Shown here: piece by piece, positions 25,530 through 35,380 of the stretch
Numbering within the stretch: the stretch's first letter is position 1
How the letters are laid out: every line of letters begins with the position of its first letter
Origin: an uncultured Lachnospiraceae bacterium
GTDB lineage: Bacteria > Bacillota > Clostridia > Lachnospirales > Lachnospiraceae
Direction of reading: 5' to 3'
DNA length: 59,577 nucleotides
Assembly (NCBI GenBank): GCA_947626775.1
Contig: CANQTL010000018.1
Span: forward strand, 1-59,577
Notes under the pieces: model-generated
The model's database searches: none
What the model was told of the DNA's origin: nothing
What the model saw: only the letters and a program-made list of their open reading frames with translations
Program-made: the position numbers and the translations under genes

Positions 25530-26882
25530 ATGAATGTACGGGAGATTGTTCTGGATATCCTGCTGGAACTGGCAGGGGGAAATGAATATGTCAACGTCCT
25601 GATCGCGGCAGTTCTGGAGAAATACGATTATCTGGACGGCAGAGAGAAGGCATTTGTCAAGCGGGTCGCAGAGGGAACCGTCGAGCGCCGGATCCAGATC
25701 GACTATGTGCTCGACCGGTTCTCCAGGACGCCTGTGCGGAAGATGAAGCCCCTGATCCGCGAGCTGCTGCGCATGAGCTGTTATCAGATTCTTTTTATGG
25801 ACAATATCCCCGATGCGGCGGCCTGCAATGAGGCGGTGAAACTGGCGAAAAAGAGACATTTCCAGTCGCTGCAGGGCTATGTCAACGGCGTTCTGCGCGC
25901 GGTCGCAAGGGGCAGGGAAGCACTTGTCTATCCCGACAGAGAGACGGCATACCGGGAATATCTGTCGGTGTGCTGCTCCATGCCGCCGTGGCTGGTGGAT
26001 CATTTCTGCGTTTCCTACGGCGAGGCGCGGTGCGAGGAGATCCTGCGGACGTTCCTGCGGCGGTGCGCGGTCGGTATCAGATTCCAGGATGCGGTCGGCG
26101 AGGCGGAGCGGGAGCGGCTGATTGCGGCGTGGAGAAAACGGGGAGTGAACGTGGAGAGAAACCCGTATCTGCCCTATGCCGTTTCCGTGGAGCGGGCGGA
26201 CGGCATACGGAGTCTTGAAGGCTATGCGGAAGGCGCATTTGCGGTACAGGATATCAGTTCCATGCTGGTGGTCGAGGCGGCGGGCATCAGGGCGGGAGAC
26301 ACCGTGATCGACGTCTGCGCCGCACCAGGGGGCAAGGCGCTGCACGCGGCTTCCAGACTGGCCGGGACAGGACAGGTTATCGCCTGTGATCTGACGTCTT
26401 ACAAGACCGGAAAGATAGAGGAAAACATGTGCCGGCTGCGCGCGGCGAATGTGTCCGTCAGAGTGCGCGACGCCCGCGTCCCGGATGAGGAACTGATCGG
26501 AAGGGCGGATGTGCTGCTGGCGGACGTGCCCTGCTCGGGACTCGGCGTGATCGGCAGGAAGCAGGATATCAAGTACCGGGTGACGCCGGAGTCCCTGCGC
26601 GGGGTGCAGCTGCTGCAGCGGGAGATCCTGCACAACGTGGTATCGTATCTGAAACCGGCGGGCACGATGATATACAGCACGTGCACCATGAATCCAGCGG
26701 AGAATGAGGAGACGGTGGACTGGCTCTGCGGGGAGTTTGACCTGGAGACGGTGAGTATGGCAGGGGAGCTGCCGGAATCTCTGCGCGGGGCGGCAGAGAA
26801 GGGATATGTGCAGCTCATGCCGGACATACACGGCACGGACGGATTTTTCATAGCGAAGCTGCGCAGGAGAGGAAGCGTATGA
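25530..26882 (+). CDS. rsmB: 16S rRNA (cytosine-967-C5)-methyltransferase RsmB
   Basis: A 450-residue protein from the ATG at 25530 (MNVREIVLDILLE, the usual family opening); a GTG three codons earlier is possible. Residues 1-130 form the NusB-like RNA-binding domain. The Rossmann methyltransferase has DVCAAPGGKALHAA (about 270), DVPCSGLGVIGRKQDIKYR with the PC catalytic motif (about 330), and YSTCTMNPAENEE with the second Cys (about 383). The frame remains open upstream into the peptidase gene, but that part has no homology to the family. It overlaps rlmN by four bases. Confidence 0.93.
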   Translation: MNVREIVLDILLELAGGNEYVNVLIAAVLEKYDYLDGREKAFVKRVAEGTVERRIQIDYVLDRFSRTPVRKMKPLIRELLRMSCYQILFMDNIPDAAACNEAVKLAKKRHFQSLQGYVNGVLRAVARGREALVYPDRETAYREYLSVCCSMPPWLVDHFCVSYGEARCEEILRTFLRRCAVGIRFQDAVGEAERERLIAAWRKRGVNVERNPYLPYAVSVERADGIRSLEGYAEGAFAVQDISSMLVVEAAGIRAGDTVIDVCAAPGGKALHAASRLAGTGQVIACDLTSYKTGKIEENMCRLRAANVSVRVRDARVPDEELIGRADVLLADVPCSGLGVIGRKQDIKYRVTPESLRGVQLLQREILHNVVSYLKPAGTMIYSTCTMNPAENEETVDWLCGEFDLETVSMAGELPESLRGAAEKGYVQLMPDIHGTDGFFIAKLRRRGSV

Positions 26883-27913
26883 CAGATCTCAAATCGCTCA
26901 CGCTGAAAGAGCTGGAACAGGAGACGGCGGCCATGGGCGAGAAGCCTTTCCGGGCAAGGCAGCTGTATGGCTGGATGCACGGGAAACTGGCCGCCGGTTA
27001 TGGGGAGATGACGAATCTGCCCAAATCTTTCAGGCAGAAGTGCCAGGAGCGGTACGGGTATACCGTGCTCCGGGCAGTGCGCGTACAGGAATCCAGGATC
27101 GACGGCACGAGAAAATATCTCTTTGAACTGGAGGACGGCGACACGGTGGAGAGCGTACTGATGCGCTATAAGCATGGCCTGTGCGTCTGCATTTCCTCCC
27201 AGGTGGGCTGCCGCATGGGGTGCAGATTCTGCGCCTCCACGCTGGACGGACTGGAGCGGAATCTTCGCCCCTCCGAGATGCTGGAACAGGTGTACGCGAT
27301 TATACGCCATACGGGAGAGCGGGTGTCGAACGTGGTGGTCATGGGGAGCGGCGAGCCTCTGGATAACTATGACAATCTTCTGCGCTTCATCGAACTGCTC
27401 ACGGACGAAAACGGGCTGCATATCAGCCAGAGAAACGTCACGGTTTCCACCTGCGGACTCGTTCCCCGGATACGACAGCTCGCCGACAGGAAGCTGCAGA
27501 TCACTCTGGCGCTGTCGCTCCATGCGGCGACGGACGAAAAGAGAAGGAGTTTGATGCCGATCGCGGAGAGGTATTCTCTGGGCGAGCTGACGGAGGTCTG
27601 CGCATACTACTTCGGGCAGACGGGCAGGCGGATCACCTTCGAGTACAGTCTGATGCGGGGAGTCAATGACTCCGCGGCGGACGCCGATCTTCTGGCGGCG
27701 CTCGTCGGGCGGCTCAACTGTCATGTGAACTTGATCCCCGTCAATCCGATCAGGGAGCGGGATTACGTGCAGTCCGAACGGAAGGCGGTGGATGCGTTTG
27801 GCGGCAGGCTCCGAAGCAGGGGAATCACCGTCACGGTCAGGCGGGAGATGGGACGGGATATCGACGGGGCCTGCGGACAGCTCAGGCGCAGATACAGAGA
27901 CGGAGAGGCATAG
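26879..27913 (+). CDS. rlmN: Dual-specificity 23S rRNA/tRNA adenine-C2 methyltransferase RlmN
   Basis: A 344-residue radical-SAM enzyme. The cluster-binding CRMGCRFC is at C111, C115 and C118. Other marks: KPFRARQLYGWMH, VVVMGSGEPLDNYDNLLRFI, STCGLVPRI, ALSLHAA and the C-terminal methyl-carrying Cys region near GACGQLR. It methylates A2503 of 23S rRNA and A37 of some tRNAs. Its ATG overlaps the end of rsmB. A promoter separates it from prpC. Confidence 0.95.
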   Translation: MTDLKSLTLKELEQETAAMGEKPFRARQLYGWMHGKLAAGYGEMTNLPKSFRQKCQERYGYTVLRAVRVQESRIDGTRKYLFELEDGDTVESVLMRYKHGLCVCISSQVGCRMGCRFCASTLDGLERNLRPSEMLEQVYAIIRHTGERVSNVVVMGSGEPLDNYDNLLRFIELLTDENGLHISQRNVTVSTCGLVPRIRQLADRKLQITLALSLHAATDEKRRSLMPIAERYSLGELTEVCAYYFGQTGRRITFEYSLMRGVNDSAADADLLAALVGRLNCHVNLIPVNPIRERDYVQSERKAVDAFGGRLRSRGITVTVRREMGRDIDGACGQLRRRYRDGEA

Positions 27914-27933
27914 GGAGCGCGGGCGGATAACTT

Positions 27934-27962
27934 TTGACCTTTTTGGCGCAGTATGGTAAAAT
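27934..27962 (+). promoter_or_regulatory. Predicted sigma-A promoter of the prpC-prkC-rsgA operon
   Basis: TTGACC (27934-27939), 17 bases, TAAAAT (27957-27962), about 57 bases before prpC. The match to consensus is good. Confidence 0.7.
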
Positions 27963-28018
27963 ATTGAAAGTTGTGGATATATATAATAATAGACGGGAAA
28001 TGACGGCAGGAGGAAGTT

Positions 28019-28768
28019 GTGGTGCTTAGGTCCTATGCGATAACGGATATTGGACGGAAAAGACAACTGAATCAGGATTTTATCTATCAGTCGGAGACTC
28101 CGGTAGGCAATCTGCCGAATCTGTTTATTGTGGCGGACGGCATGGGAGGACACAAGGCTGGCGATTACGCGTCGCGCTACGCGGTAGAATGCGTGGTGGG
28201 AGAAGTCGGCGCGTCGTTCGAGAGAAATCCCATCAGGATCATGGGCGCCGCGATCGGCAGGGCGAATGCGCTCATACGTAAGAAGGCGCAGGAAAATCCG
28301 GCATACAACGGTATGGGAACCACGATGGTGGCCGCCACATGTATGGGGAGATATCTCGAGGTGGCCAACGTGGGCGACAGCCGGCTGTACGTCATAGGCG
28401 ACAGGATAGAACAGATCACGGAGGATCACTCTCTGGTGGCGGAGATGGTGCGCATGGGCGGTATTGACCGCGCGGCTGCCAGGAATCATCCGGACAAGAA
28501 TATCATCACGCGGGCGATCGGGGCGAGAGACTATATCGAAGCCGATTTTTTCAGCAGAGAGCTGCAGCCGGGGGATCTGGTCATGCTCTGCTCCGACGGC
28601 CTGACCAATATGGTGGAAGATGAGGAGATACGGAGCATCCTGACAGGCGGGGGAAGCCTTGGGGACAGGGTGGAAAAACTGGTGGAGACCGCCAACAGAA
28701 ACGGCGGCAAGGACAATATCTCGGTGATCGTTATCGAGCCGTTGGCAGACGAGGTGGAGTATGATTAA
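28019..28768 (+). CDS. prpC: PP2C-type serine/threonine phosphatase (PrpC/Stp)
   Basis: A 249-residue metal-dependent phosphatase. Metal-binding motifs are seen as GRKRQLNQDF near the N-terminus, VADGMGGHKAGDYAS (about 41-55), NVGDSRLYVI (about 120), and CSDGLTNMVEDEEI and GGKDNISVIVI near the end. It reverses phosphorylation by the PrkC kinase encoded next and overlaps its start. Two adjacent GTG codons (28019 and 28022) could serve as start, behind AGGAGG. Confidence 0.93.
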   Translation: MVLRSYAITDIGRKRQLNQDFIYQSETPVGNLPNLFIVADGMGGHKAGDYASRYAVECVVGEVGASFERNPIRIMGAAIGRANALIRKKAQENPAYNGMGTTMVAATCMGRYLEVANVGDSRLYVIGDRIEQITEDHSLVAEMVRMGGIDRAAARNHPDKNIITRAIGARDYIEADFFSRELQPGDLVMLCSDGLTNMVEDEEIRSILTGGGSLGDRVEKLVETANRNGGKDNISVIVIEPLADEVEYD

Positions 28769-30872
28769 GATAGGAATGATGATAGGGGAACGGTACGAGA
28801 TTCTGGAAAAGATCGGTACCGGAGGAATGTCCGACGTATATAAAGCCAAAGACCACAAGCTGAATCGGTTTGTCGCGGTCAAGGTGCTGAAGCAGGAATT
28901 CGGAGAGAACGCAAATTTTGTGTCCAAGTTCCGGATCGAGGCGCAGGCGGCCGCGGGACTGATGCACCCCAATATCGTCAATGTGTACGATGTCGGCGAG
29001 GAGAGCGGGATCCACTATATCGTGATGGAGCTGGTGGAAGGCATCACCCTGAAGAAGTATATCGAGAAGAAGGCGAGACTGTCCGTCAAGGAGGCGGTCA
29101 GCATCGCGATTCAGGTATCCATGGGAATCGAGGCGGCGCACAACAATCATATCATACACCGGGATATCAAGCCGCAGAATATTATCATCTCCAAAGAGGG
29201 AAAGGTGAAGGTGACGGATTTCGGTATTGCCAAGGCGGCCACCAGCAATACGATCACTTCCAATGTCATGGGATCGGTGCACTATACCTCGCCCGAGCAG
29301 GCCAGGGGCGGCTACAGCGATGAGAAGAGCGATATCTATTCTCTGGGCGTCACCATGTTTGAGATGCTGACGGGGAGAGTGCCCTTCAACGGGGAGACGA
29401 CGGTGGCGATTGCCATCAAGCATATCCAGGAGGAAATGCCGTCTCCGAGGGAATATGTCTCCGAAATACCGGTCAGCGTGGAACAGATCGTGCTGAAATG
29501 CTGCCAGAAGAGCCCCGACAGAAGATACCAGTCGATGGGTGAACTGATTGCAGATCTGAAACAGTCGCTGATCAATCCGGACGAGGACTTCGTCAAGGTG
29601 GTCGATCCGGACGAGGAGGCCTCCACCCGCATGATCACGGACCGGGATATGGCGCAGATCAAGAGGCAGTCGGACAGACGGGACTCGATGGATGAGGCGA
29701 TGCGCCTGAAAAAAGGCAGCCGGGCCTACGAGGAGGAAGAGGACGAGGACGACGAGGAGGATGAGGACTGGGATGACGAGGACGATGAGGACTACGATCC
29801 CAAGATGGAGAAGATCACCACGATCCTTGCCGTCGTCGCGGCGCTGCTGATCGGGTGCATCGTGATCTTTTTCGTGGGAAAGACTTTCGGCGTGTTCCGT
29901 TTCGGCGCGGACGCGGAGGGCGACGGGCAGGAGGCGGAATCCGAACAGGTGGAGATGATCCGTGTTGTAGGCATGAACGTGGAGGACGCGAAGCGCGCCC
30001 TGCTCGAGCTGGAGCTGACGCCGGAGATCAAGTATGAGGTGAATACCAATTACGAGGAGGGCACCGTTCTGCGCGCCAGCGTGCAGGATGGTCTGATGAT
30101 AGACAAAAACACCGTGATCGTGATGACCGTGGCACAGGGCGAGGACGGTGTGACGGTCCCGGCGGTGACGGGCAAGTCTAAGGAGGAGGCCGTCTCCATG
30201 CTGGAGAAGGAAGGCTTCGTGGTCAGCGTGACCGAGAGTTATGACGCCTCTGTGGAGAGCGGCTATGTCATCTCTCAGTCGCCGGAGGCGGACACCACGG
30301 CGCCCAACGGTTCTTCCGTCACGCTGCGCGTCAGCCAGGGCGCGGAGGACGACAAGATCCGGGTGCCGAATGTGGTCGGCCTGACGGAGGAGGACGCCAC
30401 CGTCAGTCTGGTGGAGAGCGGTCTGAGCGTCGGCACGGTCACGACCGTCAGCAACGAGGACGCCGCGCTGGTTGACAAAGTCTGCTACCAGAGTTATTCT
30501 GTCGGTTCCTATGTGGATAAGGGAACGGCGGTGGACCTGAAGGTGAGCACCGGGCCCGAGGATGTGACTTACCGGTACTCCGGGGAGATCACCGCGCCTA
30601 CGGAGGATCCCGAGTACCGCGGCGGCATGTCGGTGAACGTCACGCTGACGGCGGCGGACGGCAGACAGCTTTTGAACACGGAAACCAGTTCCTTCCCGTT
30701 CACCCCGCCCGCTATTACGGGCATCGGATCGCCGAACGGCACGATTACCTTCCGTTTCACGGTGGAGCGGGAAGCGGAAAGTACGACGGACGAAGACGGA
30801 AACGTGGTTGTCGGGGAGACTTCCACGGAGGAGAAGACCGTGACGCGGGAAGTCAGCTTTACACAGGAATAA
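28761..30872 (+). CDS. prkC: PASTA-domain serine/threonine kinase PrkC
   Basis: A 703-residue membrane kinase. The cytoplasmic Hanks kinase (about 10-275) has GTGGMSDVYKAK, the ATP lysine in VAVKVL, HRDIKPQN and DFGIAKA. A long juxtamembrane segment (about 290-350) contains an unusually acidic run of Glu and Asp (roughly 325-350). One helix (about 355-378, VVAALLIGCIVIFFVG) leads to at least three PASTA repeats (from about 390 to 590) that bind muropeptides or lipid II, and a C-terminal Thr/Glu-rich domain without a known match. It senses the wall and controls growth, division and germination in relatives. Partner phosphatase upstream, RsgA (a known type of PrkC substrate) downstream. Confidence 0.94.
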   Translation: MIKIGMMIGERYEILEKIGTGGMSDVYKAKDHKLNRFVAVKVLKQEFGENANFVSKFRIEAQAAAGLMHPNIVNVYDVGEESGIHYIVMELVEGITLKKYIEKKARLSVKEAVSIAIQVSMGIEAAHNNHIIHRDIKPQNIIISKEGKVKVTDFGIAKAATSNTITSNVMGSVHYTSPEQARGGYSDEKSDIYSLGVTMFEMLTGRVPFNGETTVAIAIKHIQEEMPSPREYVSEIPVSVEQIVLKCCQKSPDRRYQSMGELIADLKQSLINPDEDFVKVVDPDEEASTRMITDRDMAQIKRQSDRRDSMDEAMRLKKGSRAYEEEEDEDDEEDEDWDDEDDEDYDPKMEKITTILAVVAALLIGCIVIFFVGKTFGVFRFGADAEGDGQEAESEQVEMIRVVGMNVEDAKRALLELELTPEIKYEVNTNYEEGTVLRASVQDGLMIDKNTVIVMTVAQGEDGVTVPAVTGKSKEEAVSMLEKEGFVVSVTESYDASVESGYVISQSPEADTTAPNGSSVTLRVSQGAEDDKIRVPNVVGLTEEDATVSLVESGLSVGTVTTVSNEDAALVDKVCYQSYSVGSYVDKGTAVDLKVSTGPEDVTYRYSGEITAPTEDPEYRGGMSVNVTLTAADGRQLLNTETSSFPFTPPAITGIGSPNGTITFRFTVEREAESTTDEDGNVVVGETSTEEKTVTREVSFTQE

Positions 30873-30897
30873 GATCGGCGGACGATACGGAGGACGG

Positions 30898-31776
30898 ATG
30901 ACAGGAAAGATTATCAAGGGAATCGCAGGGTTCTACTATGTCCACGTGGAGGACAGGGGCGTCTATGAGTGCCGTGCAAAAGGGAGCTTCCGCAATGAGA
31001 AGATCAAACCGCTCGTGGGCGACAACGTCAGGCTCGAGGTGCTGGACGAGAAGGATATGGAGGGCAGTATTCTGGAGATTCTTCCGCGCACAAGCGAGCT
31101 GATTCGTCCGGCGGTCGCGAATGTAGACCAGGCGATGATCATCTTTGCAATCGTGAAGCCCGATCCTAATTTTAATCTGCTGGACAGATTCCTGATACGC
31201 ATGGAGCGGCAGCAGCTGTCCACCGTCATCTGTTTCAACAAGCAGGACATCGCCTCGAAGGAGGAGAAGGAGGCGCTCCGCACGGCCTATGAGACATGCG
31301 GGTACCGTGTGCTGTTTGTGAGCGCTCTGGAGAACGAAGGGCTGGAGCAGATCAGGAAGCTGCTGGAGGGAAAGACCACCACCGTGGCGGGGCCGAGCGG
31401 CGTGGGCAAATCGTCTCTCATCAACCGGCTGGCGCCTGCGGCGCACATGGAGACCGGAGAGATCAGCAGGAAGATCGACCGGGGAAAGCATACCACCCGC
31501 CATTCGGAAATCATTGCGCTCGGAAACGGCACATATATTGTGGATACGCCAGGGTTCACTTCCCTGGATATCTCCGAGATTTCCAAGGAGGAGCTGGGAC
31601 GGTACTATCCGGAGTTCGCACGGTATGAGCCGTACTGTAAGTTCAGCGGTTGCGCGCACATAAGCGAGCCCTCCTGCGGCGTCAAGGAGGCCGTGGAGGA
31701 GGGAAAGATCAGCCGGGTGAGATACGGGAATTATAAAATGCTGTACCGGGAGTTAAAGGAAGTCAGAAGATATTAG
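30898..31776 (+). CDS. rsgA: Ribosome small-subunit maturation GTPase RsgA
   Basis: A 292-residue circularly permuted GTPase (also called YloQ). An OB fold (about 1-65) precedes the G domain in G4-G1-G3 order: FNKQDIA (about 112), GPSGVGKSSLINRL (about 165) and DTPGF (about 214). A zinc knuckle follows, CKFSGCAHISEPSC (about 247-260). It checks late 30S assembly. It lies 25 bases after prkC as in many Firmicutes; the rpe and thiN genes that often follow are absent. Confidence 0.95.
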   Translation: MTGKIIKGIAGFYYVHVEDRGVYECRAKGSFRNEKIKPLVGDNVRLEVLDEKDMEGSILEILPRTSELIRPAVANVDQAMIIFAIVKPDPNFNLLDRFLIRMERQQLSTVICFNKQDIASKEEKEALRTAYETCGYRVLFVSALENEGLEQIRKLLEGKTTTVAGPSGVGKSSLINRLAPAAHMETGEISRKIDRGKHTTRHSEIIALGNGTYIVDTPGFTSLDISEISKEELGRYYPEFARYEPYCKFSGCAHISEPSCGVKEAVEEGKISRVRYGNYKMLYRELKEVRRY

Positions 31777-31819
31777 AGAGATACGGAAATCTGAAAACAG
31801 ATCTGGAACAGAAAGAGCG

Positions 31820-31853
31820 GAAACCGGCGTCAGGTATGGGAGGCGCCGGTTTC
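31820..31853. terminator. Bidirectional terminator after rsgA and the BvgS-like kinase
   Basis: GAAACCGGCG (31820-31829) pairs with CGCCGGTTTC (31844-31853). It lies at the meeting point of two convergent genes and overlaps the end of the minus-strand gene. Confidence 0.7.
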
Positions 31854-34800
31854 TGCGTTGAGCAGTTCCCGCAGAAGAGTCATCATTCTGTCCAGATCGA
31901 TAGGTTTGGCCAGATGGCCGTTCATTCCCGCGGCCAAAGCCTGTTCTTTGTCCTCCTCGAAGGCGTTGGCTGTCATGGCGATGATGGGAATGCCCGCCAG
32001 CGCCGGATTCTCCAGGGAGCGGATAGCGCGGGTGGCGGCGTAGCCGTCCATCACGGGCATCTGAATGTCCATCAGGATCAGGTCGTAGTATCCCGGCTGA
32101 GACTGCCGCACCATGTCGCAGGCCTGCTGGCCGTCCTCGGCGCACTCCACGCTGAGACCGGCCTCGGTCAGGATCTCTGCGGCGATTTCCCGGTTGAGCT
32201 CGTTGTCCTCGGCCAGGAGGATGCGCCTGCCCGCAAAGCTGTCGCTCTGCGCGAGAGAGCTTGCCTGCAGAGGCGTATCCGATTTGTCCGCAGTTTCGGC
32301 TCCGCGCAGGCTGCGCTCCAGCGTATGATGGAGATCGGAGGCAAAGAGAGGCTTGCTGATAAAGCCCGTGACGCCGGCCAGACGGGCTTCCGGTTCAATG
32401 TCCGCCCAGTCGTAGGCGGACATGAGGATGATGGGCGAGTCCGCCCCAACGATCCGGCGGATCTCCCGGACGGTTTCTATGCCGCTCAGCTCAGGCATGG
32501 ACCAGTCCACGATATAGACCTCGAAGGGGTCTGTCATTTCCACGGCCTCCGCCGTGCGTGCGATCGCCTCACGGCCGGACAGAGCCCATTCCGCCCGCAT
32601 GCCGATCTGCCGGAGCATCTTGGACACGCTCTGGCAGCAGACCATATCGTCGTCGATCACCAGCCCGCGGAAACCTTTCAGTTCCGCGATGGGACGCATC
32701 TCTGTATGCGCCGCACAGAAGCGCAGTTCCAGCTCCACGGTGAAGGTGGTGCCCTTGCCGTGTTCGCTCTCCACCGCGATCGTGCCGCCCATCATGTCCA
32801 CGATATTTTTGGTGATGGCCATGCCGAGTCCGGTTCCCTGGATGCCGCTGACAGTCGACGTCTGTTCTCTGGTGAAAGGATCGAACACGGTTTTTGCGAA
32901 CTCCGGACTCATGCCGATGCCGGTATCGCTTACCTTGAATTCATAGAGTCCGCGTCCCTCGGATCGGGAGGGTTTCTGAGTGACGCGGACGGCTACCGTG
33001 CCTCCGACAGGGGTAAATTTGATGGCGTTGGAAGTCAGATTCAGCAGAATCTGATTCAGCCTGAGTTTGTCGCAGTAAATTTCTTCGTCCGCCACATCCA
33101 CGGTATCGATGAACAGTTCCTGCCGCTTGGCGTGGATGTCGGACTGAATGATGTTTCTAAGTTCCTGCAGGATTCTGGCCAGATTTTCGGGCCGCTCGCT
33201 GATCGTGACCTTGCCGGATTCGATGCGGCTCATGTCCAGCACGTCGTTGATGAGGGAGAGCAGATGATTGGACGCCTGCGCGATCTTGTCCAGATAGTCC
33301 TTCGCCCGCTCGCGGTTGTCCAGGTGAGCGGTGGTCAGGGCGGTGTAGCCGATGATGGCGTTCATGGGCGTGCGGATGTCGTGGGACATGTTGTTGAGGA
33401 AGGTGGTTTTGGCCCGGTTGGCGGCGTCGGCGTCCTGCAGGGCTTTTGTCAGCTCCAGCGTCTTCTGTTCCAGTTCGCCGGTGGCCAGCGCAATCTTCTT
33501 CTGCAGCTGTCTCTGGTTGCGGGTCCGCGCCGCCAGCATGAGCAGGGCGAAGAGAAGCAGGAGAATGAGGGCGACTCCGATGACGCTGTAGATCGGATTC
33601 CTGTAGAGAAAAGCGGTCAGGCTGACGTTCTGCTCCCGGCCTTCGTCGATCTCACGCGCCAGGATGGCGTCCAGCTCGGCGTCCGTGAAACTGTCCGCGC
33701 CCTTGTCCAGAAGGGAGAGCAGATAGCGGCCCCCGGGGACGCTGTTCCCGACGGCATAGGACATGGAGGTGTCTCCGAAGACAGTGGAGGCGAGCCGATT
33801 GCGGCTGTCCTGCCGGATATAGATCTCCGCGCTGTAGGAGTAGAGGATGGCGGCGTCAGCCTGCCCATCCAGTACCGCCTGCACGCAGGAACGCGTGTCG
33901 GGGCAGCGGGTGACGGAAGCCTCCGGGTACCGGCTGGCGATCAGACTGTCGATGGCGTCGGCGCGTTCGGGTATCGCCAGACGCTCCGCCGTTCCGGTGA
34001 AACCGTCCAGCGTCAGACGGGCGAAGTTGGTCCGGAAATAGGGGACGGTGATTTTATAGCCTTCCTCCTCCGCCAGATAGTAGTCGCCGGCGAAGTCCAG
34101 CACGATGTCCGCCGCACCCGATGAGCGCAGGGCGTAGTACTCGTCCCTGTCTTTTACCGGAATATACTTATAATTCAGGCCGAGCCGGTCGGCCAGGATC
34201 TCGAAGAGAGAAGGCAGGATGCCCTGCGCTTCTCCGTCGCGGAAGTAGCAGTAAGGGCGGCGGTCCGGGTTGACGAGCAGCTTTAATGGGACGCCGGAGG
34301 CGCGGTGTTCCTCGAGAAAAGCCCGCTCGCCCGTATTCATGATGATGGCGCCGTCCTGATCGGTGGAGTAGTAGGTCTCATGCAGCGTATCCCGCCAGTT
34401 GGGATCGTGCAGATCCATCTCGTTGATGGCCGCGTTGATTTGACCCATCAGATCGGCACGGTCCTTGCGGGTGCAGATATAAAATGGGCTGGCGTCGAAG
34501 GATTCCAGGAGCCATTCGTTTTCGAGAAGCCGCAGGCTGCCCGTGACGGCGGCGTCCACCTGACCTTCCTGGAGAGCGGCGGTGAGGTCGTCCTGCTCGG
34601 CAAAGTAGATCGGCTGATAGGTAAAGCCGTGTTCTTCTGCAAAGCGTTCAAAGTTGGCGTTCTTGGAGTTGCCGTCCAGCATGCCGACGACGATGCCGTC
34701 GTAGGTGCCGTAGTCTCCTTCGACGATGTCCTGATTGCCTGATTTCACAGTGAAGATGGTGGAGTTGACGCCGATATCCTGATCGGAGAAGAGAAATTTT

Positions 34801-35126
34801 TCTTCTCTCTCCGGCGTTTTGGAGACGGAAGTGACGATGTCCACCTCGCCGTTTTCCAGCATTTCCAGAGCGTCGGCATAGGAACGGTCGTAGCCCGCGT
34901 ACTCGTAGGACCAGCCGCCGTGGATGGCCAGCCGCTGGAGAAATTCATAGCCGTAGCCGCTGCGCCGCCCGTTTTCGTCTGTCATGTGATAGCCGGAGAA
35001 GGCGAAGAACCCTACCCGGAGGACCTCCGGCTGCTCCTTTGCAAGCTCTGTGGCGTGCGAGACAAAGCAGGGCGATGCGGACAGCAGTATGGCCAAGAGG
35101 AAAGACAGCGTGCGTATTTTTCTCAT
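31830..35126 (-). CDS. BvgS-like hybrid histidine kinase with two periplasmic-type solute-binding domains
   Basis: A 1098-residue protein from the ATG at 35126, chosen because AAAGGAG precedes it at about ten bases; seven further codons are open upstream. Order: signal anchor (1-24), first SBP_bac_3 domain (about 35-265, LRVGFFAFSGYHMTDENGRRSGY), second SBP_bac_3 domain (about 275-500), transmembrane helix (about 512-535), coiled linker, HisKA with NMSHDIRTPMNAIIGY, HATPase with DTGIGMSPEFAKTVFDPF and GTGLGMAITKNIV, then two receivers (acceptor Asp in VYIVDWSMPELSG and in LILMDIQMPVMDG). No HPt domain is present. It probably senses an amino acid or similar ligand outside the cell. Its output partner is not in the window. 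Confidence 0.92.
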   Translation of the reverse strand: MRKIRTLSFLLAILLSASPCFVSHATELAKEQPEVLRVGFFAFSGYHMTDENGRRSGYGYEFLQRLAIHGGWSYEYAGYDRSYADALEMLENGEVDIVTSVSKTPEREEKFLFSDQDIGVNSTIFTVKSGNQDIVEGDYGTYDGIVVGMLDGNSKNANFERFAEEHGFTYQPIYFAEQDDLTAALQEGQVDAAVTGSLRLLENEWLLESFDASPFYICTRKDRADLMGQINAAINEMDLHDPNWRDTLHETYYSTDQDGAIIMNTGERAFLEEHRASGVPLKLLVNPDRRPYCYFRDGEAQGILPSLFEILADRLGLNYKYIPVKDRDEYYALRSSGAADIVLDFAGDYYLAEEEGYKITVPYFRTNFARLTLDGFTGTAERLAIPERADAIDSLIASRYPEASVTRCPDTRSCVQAVLDGQADAAILYSYSAEIYIRQDSRNRLASTVFGDTSMSYAVGNSVPGGRYLLSLLDKGADSFTDAELDAILAREIDEGREQNVSLTAFLYRNPIYSVIGVALILLLLFALLMLAARTRNQRQLQKKIALATGELEQKTLELTKALQDADAANRAKTTFLNNMSHDIRTPMNAIIGYTALTTAHLDNRERAKDYLDKIAQASNHLLSLINDVLDMSRIESGKVTISERPENLARILQELRNIIQSDIHAKRQELFIDTVDVADEEIYCDKLRLNQILLNLTSNAIKFTPVGGTVAVRVTQKPSRSEGRGLYEFKVSDTGIGMSPEFAKTVFDPFTREQTSTVSGIQGTGLGMAITKNIVDMMGGTIAVESEHGKGTTFTVELELRFCAAHTEMRPIAELKGFRGLVIDDDMVCCQSVSKMLRQIGMRAEWALSGREAIARTAEAVEMTDPFEVYIVDWSMPELSGIETVREIRRIVGADSPIILMSAYDWADIEPEARLAGVTGFISKPLFASDLHHTLERSLRGAETADKSDTPLQASSLAQSDSFAGRRILLAEDNELNREIAAEILTEAGLSVECAEDGQQACDMVRQSQPGYYDLILMDIQMPVMDGYAATRAIRSLENPALAGIPIIAMTANAFEEDKEQALAAGMNGHLAKPIDLDRMMTLLRELLNAETGASHT

Positions 35127-35253
35127 TGCGTGGATTCTCCTTTGCATGCGGTTCCCTTTCAGGTATATAAACAGGTGAACCGGTGTTTATTATACGGGAA
35201 AAACGGGCGGGATTCAAGAGAAAAGAAAGCCGGATCGACGCGCAAACCGCCAA

Positions 35254-35282
35254 TTTACTTTTCGCCGTCGGTGTGCTATACT
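35254..35282 (+). promoter_or_regulatory. Predicted sigma-A promoter of ychF
   Basis: TTTACT (35254-35259), a 17-base spacer and TATACT (35277-35282) lie 98 bases before the ychF start. The whole gap 35127-35380 has no gene; it must also hold the promoter of the divergent kinase, which I could not pick out. Confidence 0.55.
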
Positions 35283-35380
35283 ATCGTCTTGTAAGTTCTG
35301 TAAAAAATGCGGAGTGGCCAGAGACGTCTATCCAGGCGCAGGCTCCGCGTAATCCGGAAATCAAAGGAGATCACAATACA

